In this document: piece by piece, positions 20,418 through 31,391 of the stretch | Position numbering within the stretch: the first letter of the stretch is position 1 | How the letters are laid out: the number at the start of each line of letters is the position of its first letter | NCBI GenBank assembly: GCA_022570795.1 | Contig: JAKUDP010000008.1 | Coordinates: 806,001 to 870,000, forward strand | Origin: Sphaerulina vaccinii | Taxonomy: Eukaryota > Ascomycota > Dothideomycetes > Mycosphaerellales > Mycosphaerellaceae | Direction: 5' to 3' | Length of the DNA: 64,000 bases | Position numbers and translations under genes: made by a program | Notes under the pieces: generated by a model | The model's input: only the letters and a program-made list of their open reading frames with translations | The model's database searches: none | What the model was told of the DNA's origin: nothing

Positions 20418-20655
20418 GGAGGAACAGTGAAAATAAAAGTTCAAATGATGCTTAGTAGCTCGTAGAGCGCGGTAGCAAATGTACTACTACAGGATCGTAC
20501 GAACTGGTTTACATCATTTTGGTCATACTGTCTTGCCTCGCCTCGTTACGATATGGGTGGCACAGACCATGAGTTCATCGGCAGAGCCCGCAACTTTGTG
20601 TTCATCTTGACTTTTGGGTTCCTGCATGTGAGAAATGTGCCTCCTCGACACGAAC

Positions 20656-22511
20656 ATGAGCTTGAGTGCCGCGCGCACAGCATCTCTGCTGTCAGCCGTT
20701 ACGGCAGTACGAAGTGTACAAAGGACTCCACGCGCGTGTTTTGTGGCAAAATGGCTTCAAACGCGTCGATATTTGACCACCACGCCTCTGGCAGCCACTC
20801 AAGAGCAGGCCATACCATTACGGAAACACTTGAAAGAGGAGGCAAAGCGTAAAAAGACAGAAGCGAAGATATCGAGTAGCAAGAAGATCAAGACAGATCC
20901 TCGGTTGGAGAAATGGGAACTCACAGTGGGCATTGAGATACATGCCGAGCTGAATACAGCGTGTAAACTCTTCTCAAATGCTCCCGCTCTTGCAGGCGAG
21001 GAGAGCGGAGCTGCAAATACCAAGGTAGCGCTCTTCGATGCTGCTCTGCCAGGAACGCAACCTCAGTTCCAAGTGGCGACTTTGCTGCCCGCCCTCAGAG
21101 CAGCAATAGCATTGGGATGTGATATACAACATAAGAGTGGATGGGATAGGAAACACTACTTCCATTGGGACCAGCCGAATGGTTATCAGATCACACAATA
21201 CTATGGTATGTAGAGATTTCTTCATACACCAATATGAAGCACAACTCATCAATGCTCCCAGAACCCTTCGCCAAAAACGGCTCCCTCTCTCTGACAACCT
21301 CCGACGGCGTCCCTCCCACCGACCTCAATGGCTCCTCCTCCCTCGAAATCGGCATCAAGCAAATCCAAATGGAACAAGACACAGCCAAAACCACCTCAGT
21401 CGGCACCTCAACTTACCACATAGACCTCAACCGCGCAGGCCACCCTCTCATTGAAATCATAACGCTCCCACAAATCCACTCTCCACAAACCGCTTCAGCC
21501 GTCGTACGAAAAACCCAATCTATTCTAAAGAGCGTAGATGCCTGTACAATGGGAATGGAACTAGGAGGTTTACGCGCAGATGTCAATGTTTCCGTTCGAG
21601 AACGTGGAACAGAAGGTACAGGAGCGAGTTATTCTGGAGTTGGAGGGTTGGGACAACGGACTGAGATCAAGAATTTATCGAGCTTCAAAGCTGTTGAAGA
21701 TGCGATTATTGCTGAACGAGATCGACAAATTGATGTTTTGGAGAGTGGAGGAGTGATTGAAGGAGAGACGAGAGGTTGGACACTTGGTGCGAAGGAGACT
21801 ACGAGGTTGAGAGGAAAGGAAGGAGAGGTGGATTATAGGTATATGCCTGACGCCGATCTGCCTCCGTTGTTCATTGAAGAGGATTTGGTACAGCATCTGA
21901 GGGGAACGATGCCGGAATTGACTGAAGAGACGGTGCAGAGGGTTGTAGAGGTGTATGGATTGAGCGAGAAGGATGCTAAGACTTTGGTTGGATTGGACGA
22001 TGGGGAGAGGTTGGAGTTCATGGAGGAGACTGTTGAGATACTAAACAAGACGTCCAAGGATACTAAAGGACATGGGAAGCTCGTGGGAAATTGGGTCCTA
22101 CACGAACTGGGAGGACTCATCGACGCTTCTGTCTCCTGGGAAGAAGTCTGTGTAACACCGCAAGAACTGGCCGATATTATCTACAATTTGCTGCGAAAGC
22201 AGATCACAGCTCGGACAGCAAAGCAGCTTCTGTCGACACTACACGAAACTCCAGCTTCCGCTTCGCGACCCAGTGTGGAGCAGATGATCGAGGATGGGAA
22301 TCTGCGACTCCGACCACTCTCCGAGGACGCCTATACTGAGCTCTTACAAAGTATCATGGATGAGAATCCCGATATGGTGTCTGCTATTAGGGACAAAGGA
22401 CAGAAAGGCAAGATCATGTGGTTTGTGGGCCAGATGGTGAGAAGAGCCAAGGAAGGGACTGTCGAGCCTAACATTGCGAAGAAGGTTGTTGAGAAGATGT
22501 TCTCTGGTTGA
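20656..22511 (+). CDS. GATB/PET112: Mitochondrial glutamyl-tRNA(Gln) amidotransferase subunit B
   Basis: Subunit B of the GatCAB/GatFAB complex, which converts Glu-tRNA(Gln) to Gln-tRNA(Gln) in mitochondria. The model is exon 20656-21205, a 56-bp intron (GTATGT donor, CCCAG acceptor ending at 21261), then exon 21262-22511, giving 599 residues; an ATG at 20635 would add seven. The N-terminus (MSLSAARTASLLSAVTAVRS...TRRYLTTTP) is a typical arginine-rich transit peptide. GatB signatures include VGIEIHAELNT, FSNAPAL, YFHWDQPNGYQIT joining across the splice to YYEPFAKNGSL, then GGLRADVNVSVRE, RTEIKNLSSFKAVE and RYMPDADLPPL. The C-terminal GatB/YqeY region (VEQMIEDGNLRLRP, GKIMWFVGQMVRRAK) is complete. 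The second exon shifts to a richer A/G codon style but stays open. Confidence 0.95.
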
Positions 22512-22887
22512 GATTGTCTGACTCTTGGCAAGTTGGTATAGCCTGGGTATATCCTGGCTTGTCCAACGAGTCAAGGTATGTGACTTCGCCGGATTCCACG
22601 CCAGAGGGTACAACCGCTAGTGAACAGCTCCTCGGGACCACAGTTCTGAAGTTTCATATCGCTACTCAGCTCTTAGATCAGATATCTCTGCTCTATGGCG
22701 CGACAACAAGTACATCAATTCGCGAGCTCGCATACTTCACAGCTTGGATGACCAGCTGAATTCCAGACCCTTGAGCGAGCTGATGGAAGAGATGGAGCAG
22801 GGATTGTGAAGCGTGATGGCGCAAAGACAGCTGTTGACGGGATACTTGGTGGCTGAATAAAGTCTATGGTACTGCATTGCTGCTGTT
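22512..22887. other. Intergenic, convergent 3' flanks
   Basis: About 375 bp between the GatB stop and the amidase stop. I see nothing beyond 3' UTR sequence. Confidence 0.5.
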
Positions 22888-25056
22888 CTATGGCGATTGT
22901 GCTCGGTCGACCATTTCCCAACCCGGCTCCCAGATCTGCTTGCCAGTAAGCACCCGAGTCGGCAATTTCGCATATTCCAATGCTTGTATCGCTGTCTTGA
23001 TCAGCGATACATCTGAGTGTGGCTTGCCTAGGATGGAAGCTACAACGGGCAGCCACTCCTGTGTCCTCGTTATGCGCGAGTGATAAGGCACTTGGCCTAT
23101 CGGCACAGTGAGCTCTGGGGCTCCCAGAATCGGTGCCAACCAGAGCTGATCCCATGCTTCTTGCATTGGGTATTCGTCTTTGGCCTCATGTCGCGGTAAT
23201 TCGGCTCAGCGTTGGCCACTGGCAGGACCATGAGAGGATTGCCGTCGCTGAGTACTGTCTTACGAAGCCAGGCTTTGTAGATATCCAGACGTCGAACTGC
23301 ATCGTTCCTCTCTTGCAAGGTTATGGTCTCTGCCACGTCCCATCGCCAGCCTGTAATCTCGTTCACTGGTGGTCGGGAATGGTATAGGCGCCAGTGTTCG
23401 TTACGGAACTTGTCTGTGGCATGATAGAAGTCGTAAAAGAAAGAATCGCGCGCTGCGTCCTTCAGGAACTCGTGTAAGGTCATGCCTTCCGCGCCAGTAG
23501 GTGGGCAGTCTGCCCAGAGCTTAGCTAGGCTGACTGAACGTATAGGTATGTTGAAACAGGCGGCTAGTGCCTGTGTGAAATGATGCAAAAGCTTAATTTG
23601 ATGATTGTTTCGGACAGTGTAATCCAGTGGCACGACAACACTCGTTAGTTTCTGCCTCGTGTCAGCGCTGGTTCAATGACATGTAAAACAATATGCTTAC
23701 CTGTAGGATCGTGTCAAGCTTATAATTGCACCAAGTTTGTACAAAACTCGGAAGGCTCTTCAGATCCCGAGTGAAGACAGAGGGAGTGTCGAACAATCTG
23801 GTCACTATCAGCAGTAGCACGGCCGACAGACACGGGATGCTTGTTGCCTTACGCGAAGCATGGCATCATGCCCGCAGAAGGAAGGAGATGTGTTGTGACT
23901 CGCAGTCCGTAGACACCGTTCACCATTGCAGGTCGACGCGTGCTTCCAGTAGCTGTCATCGATTAGTCTATGCCTTACATACGGTACAGCAGCACCCACA
24001 GTCACTCCCAATGGCAAAGTCGAGCCAATCGTAGGCCGCAATACCAGCAGCGCTTCCACTGCTACTACCTGCTGGAGATTGTTTCCCATCTCCTCGGGGG
24101 TTCATAGGCGGCGGATAGTCCAATGCCTCGTATGGCTCCTCGCGTGAGACTAAAGAACTCAGCTTGGCTTTGCCCACGATATTTGCTCCTGCATCGATCA
24201 GGCGTTGAATCGTGGGTGCAGTATACTTCGCTCTTCTTGCCAAAGCGAAGTAAGCAGCGTTACATGCACTGATCTTCAAGCCTTCCATCTTGAACATGTC
24301 CTTAACCAGGATGCGTTTGGTTGCCAATGCGTTCACGGAAGCAATGGCGTGAGGATCAGGCATTCGACTCGGCACGGCGATGCTGAAAGTAAGTGGCACA
24401 TCACTGCTAAGAGCAAATGGCTTGTAGATCCTGACGGCTGTCAGTATCGGTGCCACTGGAAGTGCTCCTTGTGTCTCCTACTTCTGTTGTGATGATGGCT
24501 GTAAGCCCTGTAGGAATGCGCCATACTTGTCATCGTACAGTCTATATGCTGCACGAAGGCACTGATCTGTCCATAGATATGGTCCGCCAGGAATTGGCGT
24601 TGTGCTGTGTCCTTTCGTGGAGGTAATGGGTTGAGATATGCCTCGACTCACGAGGTCGACAACTAGGAAGTCGATCTTCTTCTTATACAGGAAACTCAAT
24701 AGATCTTGGTCCAGACTTATAGGACCAATCGACTGACCGCAGAACAACAGGCACGTTCGTAGACCTGTGTGGCTCACATCGTCGCTCTGCTCTAGCTTGG
24801 CTAGCCAGGCCTGCAGACTGGCTCTAGTCCAAGGACAATTCGGGTTCGTGGTAAGTACGGTCAATAGTCGACGTCGATCGCCCAGGGGTATATGTGCGTG
24901 CTATTCATGATGTCAGTTCGCGAGCAGCGTGAGCCCAAGAGACGTGTGAACCTCTACGCCCGATAAGGCTACATAATCCACGTGTCCGAGCTTGAATCGC
25001 ACTGGCTCGTTGCCCCGGACCGTAAGTTCTCGCCCGGGCAGCTGATCATTGGCCAT
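22888..25056 (-). pseudogene. Amidase-signature family gene, five introns, one frameshift
   Basis: Exons on the minus strand: 25056-24958, 24900-24482, 24430-24000, 23952-23853, 23797-23701 and 23651 onward. All five introns (57, 51, 47, 55 and 49 bp) are GT-AG with branch-like CTGAC/CTAAT boxes and keep phase, and they remove every early in-frame stop. The amidase signature is intact: Lys in KRILVKDMF, cis-Ser in QSPAGSSSGSAAGIAAYDW, and the nucleophile Ser in SDSTGSTRRPA created across intron 3. Near 23166 the frame changes: NYRDMRPKTNT in one frame is followed by EAWDQLWLAPILGAPELTVP in another, as if one base were missing. The conserved C-terminus then runs to 22888. The start could instead be 25203. 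With one lesion it may be a recent pseudogene or an assembly error. Such amidases hydrolyse amides; the substrate is unknown. Confidence 0.78.
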
Positions 25057-25867
25057 CGATGCCCATAAAAAGGAGCTTACAAGGCAGTCAAGCGGCTTGT
25101 AGAGCGTCTCCTGGTATGAAAAGAAGACGGACGCCCGTCCCCTTCGCAAAAGGTGTTCCTTCAGAGTGTCAGGCCGGCTCTCGCCGACCCAGAGGCTCTG
25201 CAATGATATCTGGACTCAGGCTGAGAGTGCGTCTGCCGACTGTGCAAGTAGCCACCAATAGCCGAACGCCAGGCCATGCAGCGTTGCATTTCCGTATAGC
25301 TGCAGACATCTCCAGGATGTCACGGCCTCGGCCCTAGTCATGCTTCTCTTCCTGTCTTCGTCGGCGATATTGCTCAAATCGTGCGGAAGTACCACAGTAG
25401 AACCTGTGTCTGTGGGCTGTCATTTCACCTGCTCTTTCCTACTAGCGCTCCAATTTGGAAAGGGAGTACTTGGTCTCGACGACCAGGACTTGAGGGTTTC
25501 TGCTCACAGGCTGCGGGGAGCTCAGCTCTCACATGCTAAGGACAAGAAAGTAATTTTGTTGCCTGCATATTGTTCGACTCCAGCTTCCGATTTGGGCGCG
25601 CGCCGATCGTTCTTGCAGTGCCTCCCAGTAGCAGATTCTGCAGGTGACTTGCCTGGCTCCGAGAGCTGACGCTCTCTTCTTCATACAATGATTGATGTAC
25701 ATATGATGGAGGATACGTAGAAGTTTGAGGAAGAGAGAGAACACTGAGAGATGAAGTGGAGCCGTGGATAACCGAATAGCCCTGTAATGCTCCACATCGT
25801 GTACTGTAACCGCACCCTCTGCAACACACTATGAGATGAAGTACATCAGGCACAAACAACACACGGC
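25057..25867. promoter_or_regulatory. Divergent promoter region, amidase / CmcJ-like gene
   Basis: About 810 bp between divergent starts. Short open frames on both strands have no recognisable domain. Sharing of regulation between the two flanking genes is inferred from arrangement only. Confidence 0.4.
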
Positions 25868-26952
25868 ATGTCAATTGCCGTGAGCAGATCGAAGACAGCG
25901 ACCGCTGATATCAGACACGACGATTTCCCAGGTGTGGTTGCTTCCATCGGCTTTCTCGAGCATGACCCTGTCTTCGAGGATGAGGAGCCATATGCATTCC
26001 GGTACAAGGCCCAAGTGCCTGTACCGTTGACCAACATGAAGACCGAATCCCGTTCAGTCAGAATTGGTGATCTGCGTGGCCAAGTCAATTGTGCGAGTCT
26101 ACAGACTTGTGGCTTTGAAATACGCATACTTCGTTCTGCTATGCAATACGAGCAATTCGCCAGCCAGGAAAGCATCGACAGCATTTACATTCACGATCTC
26201 AAAGAGCAGCTGAAACAAGACTTCGGAGTGCAGACAGTCGCTATCGAACGCGTAAGAGTAGGTCGCCTGCGGCTGCACTCATTGCTACAGCGCTAATGCT
26301 TAGCAACTAATGCAGGTACGACGAAGGCATCCTGAATTCCCGACCTCGACTGGGGCCTTATTTGAACATCACCAGCCATCTACGGCAGCTCATATCGGTA
26401 CGAGACTTCAGTTTGTGACACTACGGTGCTGAGCTGACATAGTCAAGACGTCTGCACTCAAAGTGCCAGCGAGAAAGCTGCAAAGCATGGAGCAGCTCAG
26501 CACGGACAAGATTTCCTGATTCTGAAGTTCGTCTTCCCGGTGTATCGAGGATACCACTCTGACTGATCACAGCATTTGGAAACCTCTGATAGGGCCTCTG
26601 CAGGACTGGCCGCTTGCCGTTTGTGACGCACGCACCGTTGACGCCTCGACCGACATCGCTGCAGCCACTATCCTCCACGAAGACTACGTGAACCACAACT
26701 GCCAGGTCCATTGTAACGACGATCAGCGATGGTACTACGTGAGCGGTCAGCAGGCTGATGAGATGTTGTTGTTTCGCCAGTACGACTCTCGCATACCGGG
26801 AAATAATGGTTTGACTGCCGCCCGCCACGTCGTGTTCTACCAGCTGACTTCTCCTAGGTGTACCTCATTCTTCCTTCGCAGACCCTACGACTCCGCTTGA
26901 CGCGCGACTTCGAGAAAGTATTGAAGTCATGGCAATCCTGTACTTCGGCTGA
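25868..26952 (+). CDS. CmcJ/AsaB-like hydroxylase/desaturase family protein, five exons
   Basis: Exons: 25868-26251, 26316-26397, 26448-26526, 26573-26808 and 26858-26952, giving 291 residues. Introns of 64, 50, 46 and 49 bp keep phase. I chose the splice sites by matching the intronless paralog at 27015-27860: AAHID to AHVD, ILNIWKPLIGPLQDWPL to WVNVWKPLRGPVNDWPL, and GNNGVPHSSFADP to VGGVPHCSFANP. The family (related to the 7-alpha-cephem-methoxylase CmcJ chain and fungal AsaB/desaturase-type proteins) is common in secondary-metabolite and detoxification loci. Key shared blocks are VCDARTV, RWYYVSGQQADEMLLFRQYDS and the RESIE end. One donor (GTTCGT at 26527) is weak, so exon 3 is the least certain part. 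The stop is 62 bp from that of the paralog, tail to tail. Confidence 0.78.
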
Positions 26953-27014
26953 GACTCTTTCACTCGTGCTTGGCAAATTGGCCGTGCCAACGAAGTATCA
27001 AGAAGCAGCTGGTA

Positions 27015-27860
27015 TCAATACACTACCAGAGCTCTGGCCTCGATGCTCTCACGCGGCAACTCTCCGGGTCTCACTGCTGGGTTGGCAAAGCTGCAGTGTG
27101 GCACACCTCCTACAGCTGTCGATTCGGAGTCGCTTTGCTTGAAGATGATAATCTCGTCAGGTCGATGATCAGACAAGTAATACCACTTCTGAGCACTTCT
27201 GTGTCGCAGAGACTGGTTCTCTGTGAAGTACTCTGGATACACCATATCGGTGACCTCGATATCAGCCAGACTCACGCTCGAAGCGTCGCAAAAGCAGAGT
27301 GGCCAATCGTTGACTGGGCCTCGCAACGGCTTCCACACGTTCACCCACTGGAACCTTCTCGCCTTGAGCTCCTCTGCTGTCTGGCCACCAAATTGTCGCA
27401 CTAGCTCCTCCTCCGTGGACGTAAGGGTGGCATCTACATGGGCAATCGACGTTGGCTGGGCGAAGTCGTACGTCTTGCCCGTGGACAGTGGGAATGCTGC
27501 GTGTCGCTTACGGATTCCATATCTGAAGAACTTCACCTTGCTGGCTGTCAAAACGTGGAGAAGGCTTTGCTCGAGCTCTTTGAAGTAGATCTCCCGCACT
27601 TTGCGATCGTCGTCGAAGTCCTCATAGGTCATTGAGCTCTCCAAATTGCGAATCGCGATACCAGATCTGGCAAATGAGAAAGAAGATTCGCATCCTCTTA
27701 CATTGTTGAATGTCGTGTCAATCCAAGCACGTTGGATATTCGTCCTCGGCAGTTCCTCGTCGTCGCCATACATCATATGATATGCTTTCTCTGTGTCTGG
27801 AACGGCTTCAACGTAAGAAATCGAGGCTACCACTTCGTGGTTGGCATTGCTGACCAGCAT
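27015..27860 (-). CDS. CmcJ/AsaB-like hydroxylase/desaturase family protein, intronless
   Basis: A 281-residue single-exon frame starting at 27860 (MLVSNANHEVVASISYVEAV). It carries all the blocks of the family: IRKRHAAFPLSTG, AHVDAT, FQWVNVWKPLRGPVNDWPL, CFCDASSV, KWYYLSDHRPDEIIIFKQSDS and a GVPHCSFANPAVRPGELPR end. It parallels the five-exon gene at 25868-26952 along its whole length, but has no introns. No signal peptide or membrane segment is seen. Function is likely oxidative tailoring or modification of a small molecule; I cannot say which. Confidence 0.85.
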   Translation of the reverse strand: MLVSNANHEVVASISYVEAVPDTEKAYHMMYGDDEELPRTNIQRAWIDTTFNNVRGCESSFSFARSGIAIRNLESSMTYEDFDDDRKVREIYFKELEQSLLHVLTASKVKFFRYGIRKRHAAFPLSTGKTYDFAQPTSIAHVDATLTSTEEELVRQFGGQTAEELKARRFQWVNVWKPLRGPVNDWPLCFCDASSVSLADIEVTDMVYPEYFTENQSLRHRSAQKWYYLSDHRPDEIIIFKQSDSESTAVGGVPHCSFANPAVRPGELPRESIEARALVVY

Positions 27861-28533
27861 ATTTGCTTCGTTTTGTTATGAGGGCGAAACACTCGAATCA
27901 CGAGAGTACGTCGTCACTTGGCTGTTCCAATAGTGTCGGTAGTTTCATGAGATGACACATTAAGGTACGGAGACCGAATAGTTTCGTGGCATGACTTCCA
28001 ATTGAGCAGGATGCATGTGCTCCCGAAAAACGCCTCAGGGGTTCCGTTGGAAATTGCGAAGCGAATCCTTATCTTGAGTAGTAGTGGCTGTTGGCAGCTT
28101 CACAACGCACTGCACAACAGTATGCCCTTCGTCGCTGCGAGACCGGAGCTGATGAAGACCAAGACCAACGTGTCACGAGAAGAACTGCGGACGCACTCGA
28201 GGTCACTTGAACGCCGTGAGATTCGCGAACTAATCCTGGCTGCCGATGCGGCTTGAACCTTAAATACCAAGGACGTGCACTCGCACCTGCCCCAGAATTG
28301 TTATTACTGTTGCCAGGTCGCCTCTTCGTCGTCGCGAACCACATCACTCAGCCACCAGCGCGAACGTACATATGTACCTTCATAGACATCGGACATAAAT
28401 ACGTATCAGCAAAGTCGCAGATCACAACACGCATCGCTCACGCGCCGGCACAGGTATTGTCCATTGCCAGACCCACACTGTATGCAGACGGCCATTAGTG
28501 TCGCATTGAGCGCAGCTGATTGGATATTCAGCA
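27861..28533. other. Intergenic 5' of the intronless CmcJ-like gene
   Basis: About 670 bp, including the promoter of the gene ending at 27015. An 84-codon plus-strand frame (28002-28256) has no recognisable domain and I do not call it. Confidence 0.4.
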
Positions 28534-28686
28534 ATGGATCCAAAAACTACCACAACAACAAAGTCTGCGACCTCTGAGACCAAGAAAGCGCAACCATGGA
28601 AAGGCCATTGGCCTCCGAAGAAGGTCGACGCCTCTGCTCCTTATGGTTTTCGCAAGGGCGAGACTATCATCAACAGTGGCAATTGA
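28534..28686 (+). CDS. Candidate 50-residue small protein
   Basis: An ATG-to-TGA frame of 50 codons. The N-terminus is a Thr/Lys-rich stretch (MDPKTTTTTKSATSETKK) and the rest (AQPWKGHWPPKKVDASAPYG, then FRKGETIINSGN) has Trp, Pro, Gly and aromatic residues unusual for a random frame. The upstream context AGCAATGG is acceptable for initiation. No cysteine, signal or membrane segment is present. I do not recognise a family. It stands alone, between the CmcJ-like promoter region and the CorA-like gene stop. It could be chance. Confidence 0.35.
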   Translation: MDPKTTTTTKSATSETKKAQPWKGHWPPKKVDASAPYGFRKGETIINSGN

Positions 28687-28934
28687 GGCAATGACGAAGT
28701 GAGGAGAGCCGCTCGCGCACGCGCGTACATCCGCTGACAAGCAGGCCGCCCAGATATTCCCTTCGTATCGACACGACCTGCGACTCTCGTTGACGCGGCT
28801 GAGGCGATCACATGCCGTGCGGCATTCAGAACAAAAGCGATGAGCGTTCAAGCATAGAGCGATGGAAGTGTATTAGCGAGGCGTTTGAGGCAATAGACGG
28901 TAATACGTACAGCCTGTGCTTTGCAAAAGCAGCT

Positions 28935-30725
28935 CTACTCCTGCGTTTTATCTTTCTCCCTGTCGCGCTTGCGCGAGCCACTGATCCAACCCCAGATCAT
29001 ACCTCTCGGTTTGGGCTCCATGAGCGCCCAGAGTGTAACAAGCAGCGGCACCGTAACTGCAAAATAGAGCCACACGGAGAGATTGCCCTGGCCGAACTGC
29101 CTGAAGTTCATGCCGAACAGAGCTGCGATCAATTGCGTTGGGAAGAAGAGCAATCCTAGCTTGGTGAGTAGCTCGACTCTGTCTTGCTGCGACATCTGCT
29201 TCTTTGATTCTGCGTGGCTGACCAGTTTCATAACACGATGAGCTCCTTGGTCACATTTAGTTTCCAAATTCTTGGCTCGATGTTGAAGATCTTCGAAGTC
29301 CTCCCGCATACTCGCGCCGATATCTCCAATCCTCTTGCTTTCGATCTCGGACACATTGTGTGCTCGTGGCCATGCCTCCCACTTGTCGATGGTGCGGAGA
29401 TTGTGGTTAAGCCGCTCGGCGTGCTGTTCAAGGATATCCTGATTGTACAGCAGATTTGACAAAGCGGCGTCGTTCTGGTCATCTCCGGCAGCACGGCCTT
29501 CTCGAATGTCACGTTTGACAACATCGCGCATCATGTTCAGGAATTGCTTCTCCGAGGCAGTGATCAGCTTCCACAACGGCGTGAGAGCATAGAACGAACT
29601 CTTACGTGCCAGTTCTATGTCTAAGCCATGATGATATCCGCGGCACAAATGCTTTGCGTTCTGCGGGATTCCCTGGTCGGAAGAGCTCGACGATGCTGGT
29701 ACACCTTTTACCCATTGCTCCGCCTCGTCGGCTACCACCACCGGCACGAACAGCGTGTCATCAACGATGCCACCTAATGGAGTCAACCACTCATTGCCTT
29801 CGTTCGGCGTGCATGTACGCAGGCCGTTGGTGCCCACGTCAAGCAGAACAAGCGCTATACAGGAGTATCAGCATGAGACATAGTGCGTGCGCACGGAGAA
29901 CCTACTGAACCAGCCTTTCGAGGTCTGCTCTGTCCAGACAGATAAGTATTGCTCATAACTGAAATTCGCCCCGTCGTGGACTGATAATTGACGTAGTAAG
30001 GAGTCGCCGAGCTCTGCGTGGTTCTTGCTTTGTCTAACTTCTTGCAAATAATGAGTCATTCGGAGCTTGGCCTTGTATCGCAATTTGCAGACATGTTCGT
30101 CGCGACGCTGGTTGCGCCCCGGGTTGTTCAGACAGCCCAGGGTTGGTAAGCAGAATCGGGATTCTTTGATAGCGCGAGATGCCAGGGGTGGCCATGTACG
30201 GGCAGTATCTCTCTTCTGCGAGAACCTCCACAGATGATGATAGAAAAATTGAGGGTCAACAGCGAATGTGCTTCCTACTGCACCGATCCAGGCTGGAGAT
30301 GGGTGGCCACGCAAGAATAGTAGCTGGCTTTGGCATTCAGCTCGCGTATTCTGCGCCTTAATCTCGTCGAGCTGCCATGGATTATTCAGGAGCGTTTCGG
30401 GCTGGGATCTGTTGAAGTCGTATAGGACCGCGAACTCGGCATTCACGTTGTGAGACGGACTGTAAAGTTTTGCTGCAAGACTCGCATCTTGTGGATGCTG
30501 TGCCCGACCAACATACTTCAACAGACCTTCGAGATGGTCGCCAGAAAGGAAGTGATCGCGAGGTGAGCGGTCAGCATATTGCTTTAGCTGTTCAAGCCAT
30601 TCGCTCTCTGTATGTACTAATCGACAGTGTCAGCTTCCAGATCGCGCTTGAGCGTCGCTGACAACCATACTAGATGAACAGTCAGACTTTGCATCGGTGA
30701 CGTCCAGCGAGCTCTTCCTTGGCAT
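28935..30725 (-). CDS. CorA-like Mg2+ transporter family protein
   Basis: Exons: 30725-30671, 30616-29906 and 29854-28935, giving 561 residues. The introns (54 bp, GTATGG...GATTAG; 51 bp, GTAGGT...TATAG) each carry an upstream GCTGA branch-like box and keep phase. The large N-terminal part is soluble (ESEWLEQLKQYADRSPRDHF, then a coiled-coil-like stretch EQHAERLNHNLRTIDKWEAW). It ends in two membrane segments, LLTKLGLLFFPTQLIAALFG and LYFAVTVPLLVTLWALM, with the GMN signature (FGMNF) after the first, as in CorA/Mrs2 pores. Fungal genomes carry many such divergent CorA-like genes whose ion specificity is unproven. The first exon is short, so the start is the least certain part. It is divergent from the NLR-like gene, 666 bp apart. 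Confidence 0.85.
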
Positions 30726-31391
30726 TTCGTTCATACCCCACTTCGAGACTTTACCACCTTACTTCGGCTATATCCGTCTTGCTCATCACGGCTATCTACA
30801 GTGCTTTCTTATGTCCTCTTGCGGCGGTTCGCAAAGTGAGATAGCTGGACGCGGACGCCTCACAACACGCTGCACGAAGGCGGGCGGTACAAGGTCAGCT
30901 GCCCATCTTCGGGCTTGCCTGCAGATGGAGCTCACAAATACCATGACTCCCATCTAGCCGAGCTACTTATCGACTGCTCAGCCTTGCCCTGGACCTACCA
31001 CGTGAGGAACTGAGCGTCATAAGGCAGCGTTACTGTGCAGGCGAATAGTTCGCATCCTAATCTCAGGAGGTTGACGATTTGAAGGGCAGCCTGTCAAAGA
31101 TGCCGAAACACATTCGTGTACTGCGGCACGTCTCTCAGTGGACGAGGAGTGACTTGTTCCGCCTGGTAACTGCCACGTCGAGCTCGACCTGGTATATACA
31201 GGTCATTCCTCCGAGCGCGAAGCTTAATACAGCTGGAGCCCAAAATCTCCAGAGGCGTGGGACTCTACACTCCCACGCGTCGCAGCCGACCGTACTGCCA
31301 CGTCGATGACCTTGGGGTGAGTATGCTACATTCTCATTTTCTGGATCTTCCACGACCAGACTGTCTATCGGCTTAACCAACGCGCTCCACT
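30726..31391. promoter_or_regulatory. Divergent promoter region, CorA-like / NLR-like
   Basis: 666 bp between divergent starts. No coding signal stands out on either strand. Shared control of the pair is an inference from position. Confidence 0.4.

Noticed and set aside
24431..24957. Nonsense mutations at the 5' end of the amidase
   Set aside because: The stops lie inside two GT-AG introns of 57 and 51 bp with CTGAC branch sites. Only the frameshift near 23166 remains.
25868..26952. The first CmcJ-like gene as a broken pseudogene
   Set aside because: In-frame stops are all removed by four short introns that keep phase and restore blocks found in the adjacent intronless paralog.
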